This document shows, one piece after another, positions 1 through 8,127 of a DNA stretch of 21,894 bases. The notes beneath the pieces were generated by a model. The model had not been told where the DNA came from. It did no database searches and saw only the letters and a list, made by a program, of their open reading frames with translations. The DNA lies in contig USFH01000015.1 of the NCBI GenBank assembly GCA_900553925.1, positions 1-21,894 on the forward strand. The letters run 5' to 3'. Position numbers and translations under genes: made by a program. Position 1 is the stretch's first letter; each line of letters begins with the position of its first letter. Source of the DNA: an uncultured Clostridium sp. Lineage in GTDB: Bacteria > Bacillota > Clostridia > Lachnospirales > Lachnospiraceae.

Positions 1-19
1 CGCGGATGTCGAGCGGGCA

Positions 20-421
20 ATGCTGGAGATTCGTAGTTTTTTTGAGCGAAACGGAATAATCATGCCGATGGAAAAGCAGATTCATCCTCTCAAGAGAAGA
101 ATCGTGTATGAAATCGTTGAAATGGCGAAGAAACATACATGCATACAAAAAATCGTTGTATTCGGAAGTACGATAACTGATCGGTGCACGGAACATAGTG
201 ATATAGATCTATGGATAGATTGTTCAATAAATTGCTATGACTCGCAGGGCGTGTTTGTTCCGGAGGTGGATGAAATCATAAGTGAGATAGATGCAATCAC
301 GAATTATAATGCAGATATTCTATTCAACGAGCAGTTGGTAGGATCTTATGTTGAGGATTCTGCACGGAATGGCGTGTGCGTGTATGATAAAGACGAAGAA
401 GTAAGGAGCGCGGCATTATAG
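20..421 (+). CDS. MNT-type nucleotidyltransferase domain protein (5' end uncertain)
   Basis: This is a small protein of 133 residues if it starts at 20. It carries the polymerase-beta-like nucleotidyltransferase signature: a GS pair at residues 49-50, the DID acidic pair at 61 and 63, and a plausible third carboxylate at D99 in NADILF. In this family such minimal domains transfer a nucleotide to a protein or small molecule, and many are antitoxins paired with HEPN toxins; no HEPN gene is visible here. The frame is open to the left edge, so the gene may be longer. ATG codons at 20, 62 and 68 all lack a convincing ribosome site. The next gene is 150 bases away and functionally unrelated. The domain call is firm; the biological role is not. 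Confidence 0.7.
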   Translation: MLEIRSFFERNGIIMPMEKQIHPLKRRIVYEIVEMAKKHTCIQKIVVFGSTITDRCTEHSDIDLWIDCSINCYDSQGVFVPEVDEIISEIDAITNYNADILFNEQLVGSYVEDSARNGVCVYDKDEEVRSAAL

Positions 422-572
422 AATAACCAGCCGCGAATCATGCACAAAAACCTGTTAAAAATAACAAAAAGCAGATAGTTCCAAAGTATGAATCATGATA
501 AACTAACCTTAGCGAGCGAAGGTACGAGATAGTATAAGAAAGCATAAGACGGTACATACAGAGGTGAGTAAC

Positions 573-2165
573 ATGAACAGAATGCGGAAGGTATTAATTG
601 CAGATGATGAGATAAAAGTGGGACAGCTTGTGAAACGATTGATACAGTGGGATCGGCTGGGACTGACCTGTATTGGACTTGTGACAGATGGGCAGACAGC
701 GTATGAGAAGATCCTGTCCGAATCGCCGGATATCGTGATCACGGATATCCGGATGCCGGTGTTGACAGGACTGGAAATGATTCAGAAGGCATCCGAGCAG
801 GGTGTGAAATGCCATTTTATAGTTGTCAGTGGATATAAATACTTTGATTATGCGCAGAAAGCGTTGAAATATGGTGTGGAAGATTATCTGCTCAAGCCAA
901 TCGATGAGGATGAGCTGAACAGGCAGCTGCAGAAGATCGTCACGGAAGAAGAACAACGTGAGGATAAGCAGCAACAGGTGGATCAGATTGAGAAAAAGCT
1001 GGAGGATAGTAAATATCTGCGCCACAAAGAATTCCTCAGACAGATACTAAGCCAAAAGCAGGAAAATATTGATGCTGTGAACACGGAGTTTGGACTTCAG
1101 CTTGAGAACAAGTGCTTCCGGGGATTAACCTTCAAGCTTGACCGGAATATTGATGTCGCAGAGAATACACAGCAGATGCAGTTCGTTCTCCGCAAGATCA
1201 TGCAGAAGGCAGAGGATGCATTTTCGGCATGCACCATCGACCTGATTGCGGCCGTGCAGTCGAATCATTCCGTGCAGGTGCTGTTAAATTATTTCCAGAC
1301 GGAGCAGGAGAATATCGACAACCGGATTACGGATTTTTTCAATGAGCTGAGTGATTATCTGGAGAACTTCCAGCATTACAGGATTACTGTCGGGGTGAGC
1401 AGTGAAGTCGAGAGCTTCGAGCAGATCAGTACTGCGATTGAGATGAGCAAAGAGGCGGCTGCCAGCCGGCTCTTCAAGGGAAACGGCAGACGGATCGAAT
1501 ATTGTAAGGAGCCGCACACTCTATTTTCGCCAAAGGACTTTCAGAATGAATATGAGGAATTCGCAAAAGCGGTTGAGACAATGCAGCCGGATGCCTGTCA
1601 GTACCAGATTCACAAATGCTTCCGGTTGGCAAGCGATAAGGCACTTTTTGCAAGCGAATTTTATGCAATGGGAATGTGGCTGCTCCGCAGTACTTATGAA
1701 ATTCTGGAAATAGCAGATACATTTGATGTGGATGTGCAGCAGGAGGTGTTGGAGAATCTGTCGACAGTTGCGGATTTGAGAGACTATGTGATCCGGCAGG
1801 TGCAGCGCGTGATCACAGAGAGCCGTAGTGAACGGGAAAACCGCGAACGCAAGCCGGTATTGGAGGCAATCGCCTATATGAAAGAGCATTTTACAGAGAA
1901 GATCACGCTGGAGGATGTAGCCGCAACCATCGGCTTCAATACGAATTATTTCTCAGAACTGTTTAAGAAAGAAACCGGTGAGAACTTCTCGAACTACCTG
2001 CTTGGAATCCGGATGGAGAAAGCAAAGCAGATGCTTCGTGACACGAAGATTCCGGTGTATGAAATTGGCGAAAGCGTGGGGTATAAGGATGCCAAATATT
2101 TCAGCCAGCAGTTTATGAAGGTTGTCGGTGTGAAGCCGGCAGAATACCGGAAGCTGTACTATTGA
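573..2165 (+). CDS. Response regulator, YesN-like (receiver plus AraC helix-turn-helix)
   Basis: This is a cytoplasmic response regulator of 530 residues. The N-terminal receiver shows the acidic pair D11-D12, the phospho-acceptor D58 in ITDIRMP, S86 and the conserved K108 in LLKP. A middle region of about 300 residues, coiled-coil-like just after the receiver, leads to a C-terminal AraC-type double helix-turn-helix at about 425-528, ending in the typical GVKPAEYRK. I chose ATG 573 because GAGGTG at 561-566 is correctly spaced from it; a GTG at 564 would overlap that site. It is the first gene of the cluster, 28 bases before its kinase, and probably activates the transporter genes when phosphorylated. 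The 142-base leader has a weak dyad, ACCTT/AAGGT at 506-523, but I found no convincing promoter in it. Confidence 0.93.
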   Translation: MNRMRKVLIADDEIKVGQLVKRLIQWDRLGLTCIGLVTDGQTAYEKILSESPDIVITDIRMPVLTGLEMIQKASEQGVKCHFIVVSGYKYFDYAQKALKYGVEDYLLKPIDEDELNRQLQKIVTEEEQREDKQQQVDQIEKKLEDSKYLRHKEFLRQILSQKQENIDAVNTEFGLQLENKCFRGLTFKLDRNIDVAENTQQMQFVLRKIMQKAEDAFSACTIDLIAAVQSNHSVQVLLNYFQTEQENIDNRITDFFNELSDYLENFQHYRITVGVSSEVESFEQISTAIEMSKEAAASRLFKGNGRRIEYCKEPHTLFSPKDFQNEYEEFAKAVETMQPDACQYQIHKCFRLASDKALFASEFYAMGMWLLRSTYEILEIADTFDVDVQQEVLENLSTVADLRDYVIRQVQRVITESRSERENRERKPVLEAIAYMKEHFTEKITLEDVAATIGFNTNYFSELFKKETGENFSNYLLGIRMEKAKQMLRDTKIPVYEIGESVGYKDAKYFSQQFMKVVGVKPAEYRKLYY

Positions 2166-2193
2166 CAGACGCAGTGAAACGCGAGGACACAAC

Positions 2194-3090
2194 ATGGGAA
2201 AAATAATCTGGATATGTGTGGGTGCGGTGATTGTCTGGGCAGGGACAATCCTTTTGATGCATCGGATACAAACAAAGAAAATAAAGAAACTTGAGGATGA
2301 CTATCGGGAGAAACAGCGCGTGCAGCAGAAGCTGAGGGAGGAATATTCTGTCAAGGTACAGAATAAGCAGGCGAAAATTGCAGCCTTGCAAAGTCAGATC
2401 AATCCGCATTTTTTGTACAATACGCTGGAATGTATAAGAAGTGAGGCGCTTTTATATGAATGTGACAGCATTGCCCGTATGGCGAAGGCGCTGGCGGCTT
2501 TTTTCCGGTATAGCATCAGCAACAAAGAAAACATTGTGACAATCCGCGATGAGCTTCGGAATATTGAGAATTATTTCCTGATCCAGAGCTACCGGTTTGA
2601 AAATAAATTCGCCCTTGAAATCAATGTGGAGGGTGACCGGGAAGAAGTCGGGAATTATCTGATTCCCAAGCTTTCGCTGCAGCCGATTGTGGAAAATGCA
2701 ATCTTCCATGGCTTAGAGACGAAGGCGGAAAACGGAAAGGTGACAATACGGATTTATACGACAGATCAGGAACTGGTTGTTGTCATATCGGATAACGGAA
2801 CAGGAATTGACTGGGATACCCTTGTCTCTATGAGACAGGCACTGGAACAGACGGAGGAACGCCGGGAGAGCGGTGACGATGGAAGCACGCACGGAGAGAC
2901 AGCGGGGATGGATGCACATGGAACAGACAGGAACGAGAAGCGTGGAAACGGAATTGCATTGAGCAATGTAAACCAGCGGATCCAGCTCGCATTTGGAAAC
3001 CGTTATGGACTCCGCCTCTACAGCACGACCGGAATCGGAACAGATGTAGAAATCTGGCTTCCTAAGAAAGTAGACAGAAACGATCTGTGA
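2194..3090 (+). CDS. YesM-like sensor histidine kinase lacking a sensor domain
   Basis: This is a membrane histidine kinase of 298 residues and the probable partner of the preceding regulator. It has one N-terminal membrane helix (about 4-22), then a charged coiled coil (about 25-65), then the His_kinase core with the phospho-acceptor H72 in QINPHFLYN. The ATPase domain has the N-box around N168 (QPIVENA), DNGTG at 200-204 and GNGIAL at 251-256. Typical YesM kinases are much longer, with two membrane helices flanking a large extracellular domain and then a HAMP domain; none of that is present. A hydrophilic insertion rich in Glu, Gly and Asp lies between the DNGTG and GNGI motifs (about 218-250). 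Its input probably comes through a partner protein, and the next two genes are candidates. Confidence 0.9.
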   Translation: MGKIIWICVGAVIVWAGTILLMHRIQTKKIKKLEDDYREKQRVQQKLREEYSVKVQNKQAKIAALQSQINPHFLYNTLECIRSEALLYECDSIARMAKALAAFFRYSISNKENIVTIRDELRNIENYFLIQSYRFENKFALEINVEGDREEVGNYLIPKLSLQPIVENAIFHGLETKAENGKVTIRIYTTDQELVVVISDNGTGIDWDTLVSMRQALEQTEERRESGDDGSTHGETAGMDAHGTDRNEKRGNGIALSNVNQRIQLAFGNRYGLRLYSTTGIGTDVEIWLPKKVDRNDL

Positions 3091-3126
3091 TTTAGAAAAA
3101 CAGGAAAGAAAAAGCAGGCATGGATT

Positions 3127-4527
3127 ATGAGATATGAGATTATTCGGATGGAACATGTGAATATCAGCAGACCGGGCGGGCATGAGATTGAAGATTTGAA
3201 CCTGATTATCTGCCGGGGGTACAGCATGGGAGTTGCAGGCGTGGAAAACAGCAAGGAGATACTGGCAGACTTTTTCGAGGGGAAAGGAACGCTCGCAAGA
3301 GGCCGGATTTACTTGGATGGACAACCATGGAAGCCGGAAGGAAAACGGGATTTTGAGGATGCCGGCATTTTTGTGATCTCCAAAGACACGGCGTATATGG
3401 ATTCGCTCGATGTCAGCGAGAATCTTTTTTTGTTACGAAGAAACAGCCTGCGTAAAATCCGGTTGAATGAAAAGGCATTGCATATACAGGGACGTGCACT
3501 GCTTGAAAAATACGATCTGCCTTATGCGGCAGATGAACATAGCAGCCATCTGAAGAACGGAGACCGTATTCTGATCGGGATGGTACGCGCCATCACACAG
3601 GGGGCGCGTATTCTTGTTTTGCGGGAGATTGTGGCGTGTTTTCCGGGAGAAGAACGCCGGAAGCTGAGACAGTTTGTGAACCGGTTGAAGCAGGACGGGA
3701 TTACGGTTATATCAATCGATAACCGGGCAGATTTCACGGATCCTTTCTTTGATGAAGTGATTTTGTTCCGGCATCATACCATCTACAAAAAGATCTGTCA
3801 AAGCGAAGATACATGGATGATCGACGAGATATTAAAACGCGGTCTGGAGGCGGCAGATACTACCATACCGGAAGTGCGCGATGCCAGCGGGGAAACACAG
3901 CGAAAGCCGGTGGATTTTTTCGTGTGGGAGACGTTCCGGGATGGCAGCTGGCAGCCGCAGATTTCGATGCGGGCAGGGGAAATCCTTGCGGCACTCGGTA
4001 CCCCCGGACAGGTGGATGGTGTCTGGTCGGACATCCTTCATTCCAATGCCGTACAGTCGCGGTTTGAGTTAGATGGCGAGATCATCGCCTACAAAAACAT
4101 ACAGGAGCTTATGAAGCACCGGATTGCGCTTATGGAGTATGGAAACCATACGGAAATCTGCGAGAATCTGACCAACGAGGAAAACATTCTTCTCCCGACA
4201 TATCCGCGCATATGTTCAGCATTCGGGTTTTATCAGAAGCAGCAAAAGTATATATTGGAAGACAATTTCCTGGGATTGGACAGGCGGGACATCGAGCTGC
4301 TGAACCCTGAGACAGAAGCCTGGAAAATAGGAATCTATCGTTATAAGCTGTTTCATCCGCGTGTGCTGATCCTGAAAAACATGCTGCAAAATCTAAACGT
4401 CCGGGAAGTCGCATGGCTGAAACGGGAATTGCGGGAGATCGTGGGAAGAGGAAGTAGCGTCCTTCTGCTCGAAAACGAGAGTAAAGTCTGTGTGGATGTT
4501 GCGGACCGGCTGGAGGTGATAGCTTGA
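3127..4527 (+). CDS. RbsA-like double ABC protein with degenerate nucleotide sites (probable pseudo-ATPase)
   Basis: This 466-residue protein follows the layout of RbsA/MglA (two ABC halves; family length about 500), but the catalytic motifs are lost in both halves. In half one the P-loop is GVAGVENSKEI (35-45), lacking the GxxGxGKST pattern; the signature region reads SSHLKNGDR (139-147), not LSGGxxQ; the Walker B position reads RILVLREI (161-168), with no Asp-Glu pair; and the switch His is replaced in ISIDNRAD. In half two, the P-loop position reads GTPGQVDG and the Walker B position RVLILKNM. The frame is intact, so it appears to be selected as a protein. It lies between the kinase and a divergent permease whose start overlaps its stop. 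ATP hydrolysis looks unlikely; a structural or signalling role is inferred. Confidence 0.8.
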   Translation: MRYEIIRMEHVNISRPGGHEIEDLNLIICRGYSMGVAGVENSKEILADFFEGKGTLARGRIYLDGQPWKPEGKRDFEDAGIFVISKDTAYMDSLDVSENLFLLRRNSLRKIRLNEKALHIQGRALLEKYDLPYAADEHSSHLKNGDRILIGMVRAITQGARILVLREIVACFPGEERRKLRQFVNRLKQDGITVISIDNRADFTDPFFDEVILFRHHTIYKKICQSEDTWMIDEILKRGLEAADTTIPEVRDASGETQRKPVDFFVWETFRDGSWQPQISMRAGEILAALGTPGQVDGVWSDILHSNAVQSRFELDGEIIAYKNIQELMKHRIALMEYGNHTEICENLTNEENILLPTYPRICSAFGFYQKQQKYILEDNFLGLDRRDIELLNPETEAWKIGIYRYKLFHPRVLILKNMLQNLNVREVAWLKRELREIVGRGSSVLLLENESKVCVDVADRLEVIA

Positions 4528-5432
4528 AGACTGTGCGGTCATTTTTTGATAAATATCATATGGAAATCGGAAATATCGTTTTGATCCTGGTTCTTGCTAT
4601 CGTATTGTTCCCCAGACTTTCTGCAGACTATGTGCTGCATCAGTTTGTGATTATCGTACTGTTGACGATGGGACTCTCGCTCGAGATGCTGAGCGGTGTT
4701 TTGGATTTCGCATTTATGGCGGAAATCGCAATGACGACGTGCCTGGGCGGACTATGCCTGCGGGCAGGGTTTCCGGTCTGGGTGAGCTTAACGGTTATGA
4801 TACTGGCACAGATGCTGTTCGGGATGGCAAAGGGACTTCTGATCGGAAAAATCCGTGTAAACCCTATTTTGCTGACCTTCATTTTGCAGCAGATCTATCA
4901 GGGGATAGCTGCCGTGTTCGGAGATGCGATACAGGCACCGATCCCGAGGGATTACTATGGTTCCTACATGTTCTGGATGATTTTTTCCGGTATTGCAGTT
5001 GTAATCTACGTGTTCCTGCAGTTACTGCTTACACATACATATTATGGGAAATACGTACGGATGCTGGGAGAAAATGAAACCTCAGTCAAAAACAGCGGAA
5101 TCCGTTTTGACATCTGCCGCATGATTATCTGTGGAATCAGTGGTATTGTATTTGCCCAGGTGGCAATGATCTTTTTGTTCATCACCAATGGCGGCAGTGC
5201 CGGCATTGGCAGGAGATATCTGTATCCGGTAATTGCGGCAGCGTGTCTTGGCGGAATAAACTTTCTAAAAGGAAAAGGGAACCTGCGCGGTACTGTTTTG
5301 GGCAGTCTGTCCATGGTGCTTCTTCTGAATCTGTCAGCGGGGCTTTCTCTTTACAGCTATTTTTCTTATATCTGGAAAATCGCAATTCTTGTAATTGCGG
5401 TGGTTATTTTCGCAAGGGAGAGCAAGAACTGA
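4524..5432 (+). CDS. Divergent RbsC-like membrane protein (BPD_transp_2 family)
   Basis: This integral membrane protein of 302 residues has about eight to ten hydrophobic segments and resembles CUT2 sugar permeases. The hallmark segment that reads MDLSVGG in the intact permease downstream (8111) reads LDFAFMA here. The cytoplasmic coupling loop is altered too (LGENETSVKNSGI against LGGNKEAARLAGI), while AAACLGGINF and GNLRGTVLG are retained. The start is a TTG at 4524 overlapping the upstream stop by four bases, with GGAGGTGA at 4512-4519 as ribosome site, so translation is probably coupled to the pseudo-ATPase gene. It is likely that protein's membrane partner. Whether it transports anything is doubtful because no working ATPase is paired with it, though it could borrow the intact ATPase encoded downstream. 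Confidence 0.78.
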   Translation: MKTVRSFFDKYHMEIGNIVLILVLAIVLFPRLSADYVLHQFVIIVLLTMGLSLEMLSGVLDFAFMAEIAMTTCLGGLCLRAGFPVWVSLTVMILAQMLFGMAKGLLIGKIRVNPILLTFILQQIYQGIAAVFGDAIQAPIPRDYYGSYMFWMIFSGIAVVIYVFLQLLLTHTYYGKYVRMLGENETSVKNSGIRFDICRMIICGISGIVFAQVAMIFLFITNGGSAGIGRRYLYPVIAAACLGGINFLKGKGNLRGTVLGSLSMVLLLNLSAGLSLYSYFSYIWKIAILVIAVVIFARESKN

Positions 5433-5604
5433 AAATCCTCTCCCTAAATCCGAAACTTGTCCGATTGTGGGAAGGGCAGATCCTCCATATAATAAAACCA
5501 TCAGATAGATACATCGAAATGATCCCACCGGAAGCCGGACGTGCTTCTGCCATTTCCCTGTATCTGACGGAAGAAAAAACAAAGAAAATGAGGAGGAAAT
5601 GACT

Positions 5605-6564
5605 ATGAAAAAACGAAAGAGATTGTTTGGTATTTTGTTGGCAGTAGTTATGACAGTAGCAATGATGACAGGATGTTCTGCAGGAAAGGGCGGCACATCC
5701 GGAAGTGGTGTAAAGGTAGGATTCCTGGCACCGACACTCCAGACGGAGTTTATGATTGGAATCGATGAGAAGCTTCACGAGGAATGTGACAACCGTGGAT
5801 GGGATTATGTATCTGCAAGCTTCGATAACGATTCGGCAGCAGCCGTATCTGCAATCGAGAACATGGTAACCGGAAATTGTAATTACATCGTAGCAATGGT
5901 ATCCGATACATCCTGTGACGATGCGCTGAAGGCAGCACAGGAAAAGGGTGTCAAGATTATCGAATGTGGTGTTGAGACAGCGGTACATGATCTTGTACTC
6001 AAAACTGACCAGTATTCTATCGGAACACAGATCGGTGATATGGCAGCAGACTGGCTGAACAGTCAGCTCGGCGGCGAAGGAAACATCGTAGTATATACAA
6101 CCTATCAGAATCAGGACATGCAGGATCGTGGACAGGGTATCCAGGATGCAATCAAGGAGAAAGCTCCGAATGTCAACATTCTGGAAGTCGTTGATATCGG
6201 TAAGGATGTTGTAGGATCCGGAACAACAACGACAGAGACGATGCTTCAGAAATATTCGAACCTGAACGGAATCGTGTGCTATGGTGATGCGGCAGCGGTA
6301 GAATCTGTTGAGGCAGTGAAGGCAGCAGGCAAGGACAACGAAAACTTCGGCGTATTCGCCTGTGACGGTACAAATCAGGCTTTGAAGGGTATCAATGACG
6401 GAACATGCATGCGAGGTACGATGTACTTCGAGGCGCTTGGAAGTGTCGTAGCGAAATATATCCAGGAGTTGGTTGACGGCAAGACATTTGATGCGGCAGT
6501 CGAAACTCCGATCCACGCAGTAACAAAGGCAAATATCGCAGATTACTATAAAGCAGACAAATAA
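5605..6564 (+). CDS. Sugar-type ABC substrate-binding lipoprotein (periplasmic-binding family 4, RbsB-like)
   Basis: This 319-residue protein captures ligand outside the cell for a CUT2-type importer. The N-terminus is Lys/Arg-rich, followed by a hydrophobic stretch and the lipobox MTGC, with C24 as the predicted lipid-modified residue. A Gly/Ser linker precedes the mature fold, which begins VKVGFLAPTL. The repeated alternation of hydrophobic strands and helices, and the FACDGTN segment, fit the RbsB/LacI-like binding fold. I chose ATG 5605 because AGGAGG at 5591-5596 is eight bases upstream; the ATG at 5599 is too close. The ligand cannot be read from the sequence; ribose, galactose, xylose or autoinducer-like sugars are all possible for this family. 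A hairpin after the stop may raise its expression relative to downstream genes. Confidence 0.9.
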   Translation: MKKRKRLFGILLAVVMTVAMMTGCSAGKGGTSGSGVKVGFLAPTLQTEFMIGIDEKLHEECDNRGWDYVSASFDNDSAAAVSAIENMVTGNCNYIVAMVSDTSCDDALKAAQEKGVKIIECGVETAVHDLVLKTDQYSIGTQIGDMAADWLNSQLGGEGNIVVYTTYQNQDMQDRGQGIQDAIKEKAPNVNILEVVDIGKDVVGSGTTTTETMLQKYSNLNGIVCYGDAAAVESVEAVKAAGKDNENFGVFACDGTNQALKGINDGTCMRGTMYFEALGSVVAKYIQELVDGKTFDAAVETPIHAVTKANIADYYKADK

Positions 6565-6574
6565 AGATTGCAAA

Positions 6575-6609
6575 AAGAATGCCTCTGGTGAATCATCGGA
6601 GGCATTCTT
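6575..6609 (+). other. Intercistronic hairpin after the binding-protein gene
   Basis: AAGAATGCCTC (6575-6585) pairs perfectly with GAGGCATTCTT (6599-6609), and part of the 13-base loop can extend the stem. No U-tract follows; the next bases are the purine-rich ribosome site of the ATPase gene. It is therefore better read as an mRNA stabiliser or attenuating structure than as a full terminator. Confidence 0.8.
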
Positions 6610-6627
6610 AGAAAGGGGATGAACTCT

Positions 6628-8127
6628 GTGAAAAACATACTGAGTGTAAAAAATATCGTAAAAACATATCCCGGCGTTATCGCAATCAATGATGTATCGT
6701 TCGATGTAGAAGAAGGCGAGATCCACGCTCTGATCGGTGAAAACGGAGCAGGAAAATCAACCCTGATCAAGGTATTGTCGGGAGCAATTGTTCCGGATTC
6801 CGGAACGATTGAGCTGGAAGGCAAACAATACAACCAGATGACACCGAAGCTTGCAAAAGATCTGGGGATCGAGGTCATCTATCAGGAATTTACGCTGGTG
6901 CCTGGCATAAGCGCAGCGGAAAATGTATTTCTCGGTGACAAGACGAAACCCGGTGCGTTCTGCGACATCAAAGATCGCGAAGCGCGTGCGAAGAAAATAT
7001 TTGATGACCTTCGGGTAGACATTGATGTATCCCGACAGGTAAAGACAATGTCACCGGCACATCAGCAGCTCGTCGAAATTGCGAAGGCAGTCAGCCGGAA
7101 TGTAAAGATCCTGATTATGGATGAGCCGACTGCACCACTGACGGTCAGCGAAGTAGAGACGTTGTTTCGTATTGTGCGGGAATTAAAAGCAAAAGGTGTG
7201 ACGATCATCTTTATCTCCCACCGGTTGGAGGAGCTGTTCGAACTTGCGGACCGCGTAACGGTTATGCGGGATGGCTGCTATGTTGGCACAGAAAATATAA
7301 AAGACATCGACAGGCAGAAGCTGATCACGATGATGGCAGGTCGTGAACTCAAAGAATCGTATCCGTCGCGTATCAGTCGGATCGGCGAGGAAGCATTGCG
7401 GGTAGAGCATCTGACAGGAAATGGAGACCATGATATTTCGTTTACCCTGCACCGGGGAGAAATCCTTGGATTTGCCGGACTGGTTGGCGCCGGCCGTACC
7501 GAGCTGATGCGGGTAATCTATGGTGCTGATCCGATTGAAAGCGGAAAGATTTTTGTAAATGGCAAGGAAACGAATATCCGTACATGTCAACAGGCAATCC
7601 AGCACGGAATCGGATATATCCCGGAGGACCGGAAGGCGCATGGCGCATTTCTCCGGATGAGTATCAAATGGAATGTCGTTGTAAATAACCTGCGTGGCAT
7701 CTCCAAAGGACCATTCGTTGATGAGAAGCTGGAAAACCGGATTGCCGAGGATTACGAGGAGAAATTCCAGATCAAGACACCATCTCTGGAGCAGAGGGTG
7801 GAGAATCTCTCGGGCGGTAATCAGCAGAAGGTTGTAATCGCAAAGACACTTGCGGCAAACAGTGAAATCATCATCTTTGATGAACCGACGCGGGGAATCG
7901 ATGTCGGTGCCAAGCAGGAGATTTACAAACTGATGAATCAGCTAGCCGGTGAAGGGAAGGCAATCATTATGGTAAGCTCGGATATGCCGGAGCTTTTGGG
8001 AATGTCTGACCGGATTATCACCATCTACGAGGGTAGGAAGACCGGAGAGCTTGCGAAATCAGAATTCGACCAGAACTATATTCTGGATCTAGCATCAGGA
8101 GGCGAGGAACATGGAAAAAACAAGTAA
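6628..8127 (+). CDS. Sugar ABC importer ATPase with two nucleotide-binding domains (RbsA/MglA family)
   Basis: This cytoplasmic ATPase of 499 residues energises the CUT2 importer. Half one has an intact Walker A, GENGAGKST (37-45), and Walker B, ILIMDEPTA. Half two has the variant GLVGAGRTE P-loop usual in this family, a perfect LSGGNQQ signature, and IIFDEPTRGIDVG with the expected D-loop. Half one carries MSPAHQQ in place of LSGG, also common in RbsA-type proteins. I prefer the GTG at 6628, because AGGGGA at 6614-6619 lies eight bases before it; an ATG at 6619 would sit inside that site and add three residues. The gene follows the binding protein and its end overlaps the permease gene. The complete motifs contrast with the pseudo-ATPase at 3127. 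Confidence 0.93.
   Translation: MKNILSVKNIVKTYPGVIAINDVSFDVEEGEIHALIGENGAGKSTLIKVLSGAIVPDSGTIELEGKQYNQMTPKLAKDLGIEVIYQEFTLVPGISAAENVFLGDKTKPGAFCDIKDREARAKKIFDDLRVDIDVSRQVKTMSPAHQQLVEIAKAVSRNVKILIMDEPTAPLTVSEVETLFRIVRELKAKGVTIIFISHRLEELFELADRVTVMRDGCYVGTENIKDIDRQKLITMMAGRELKESYPSRISRIGEEALRVEHLTGNGDHDISFTLHRGEILGFAGLVGAGRTELMRVIYGADPIESGKIFVNGKETNIRTCQQAIQHGIGYIPEDRKAHGAFLRMSIKWNVVVNNLRGISKGPFVDEKLENRIAEDYEEKFQIKTPSLEQRVENLSGGNQQKVVIAKTLAANSEIIIFDEPTRGIDVGAKQEIYKLMNQLAGEGKAIIMVSSDMPELLGMSDRIITIYEGRKTGELAKSEFDQNYILDLASGGEEHGKNK

Noticed and set aside
422..572. Promoter or operator before the response regulator
   Set aside because: Only a weak dyad (ACCTT/AAGGT) and AT-rich sequence are visible; no -35/-10 pair with acceptable spacing was convincing, so none is annotated.
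5404..6726. 440-codon open frame on the minus strand
   Set aside because: It lies antisense across the binding-protein gene, its product is rich in Cys, Tyr and Ile with no domain, and it has no ribosome site. It is an effect of codon bias in the real gene.
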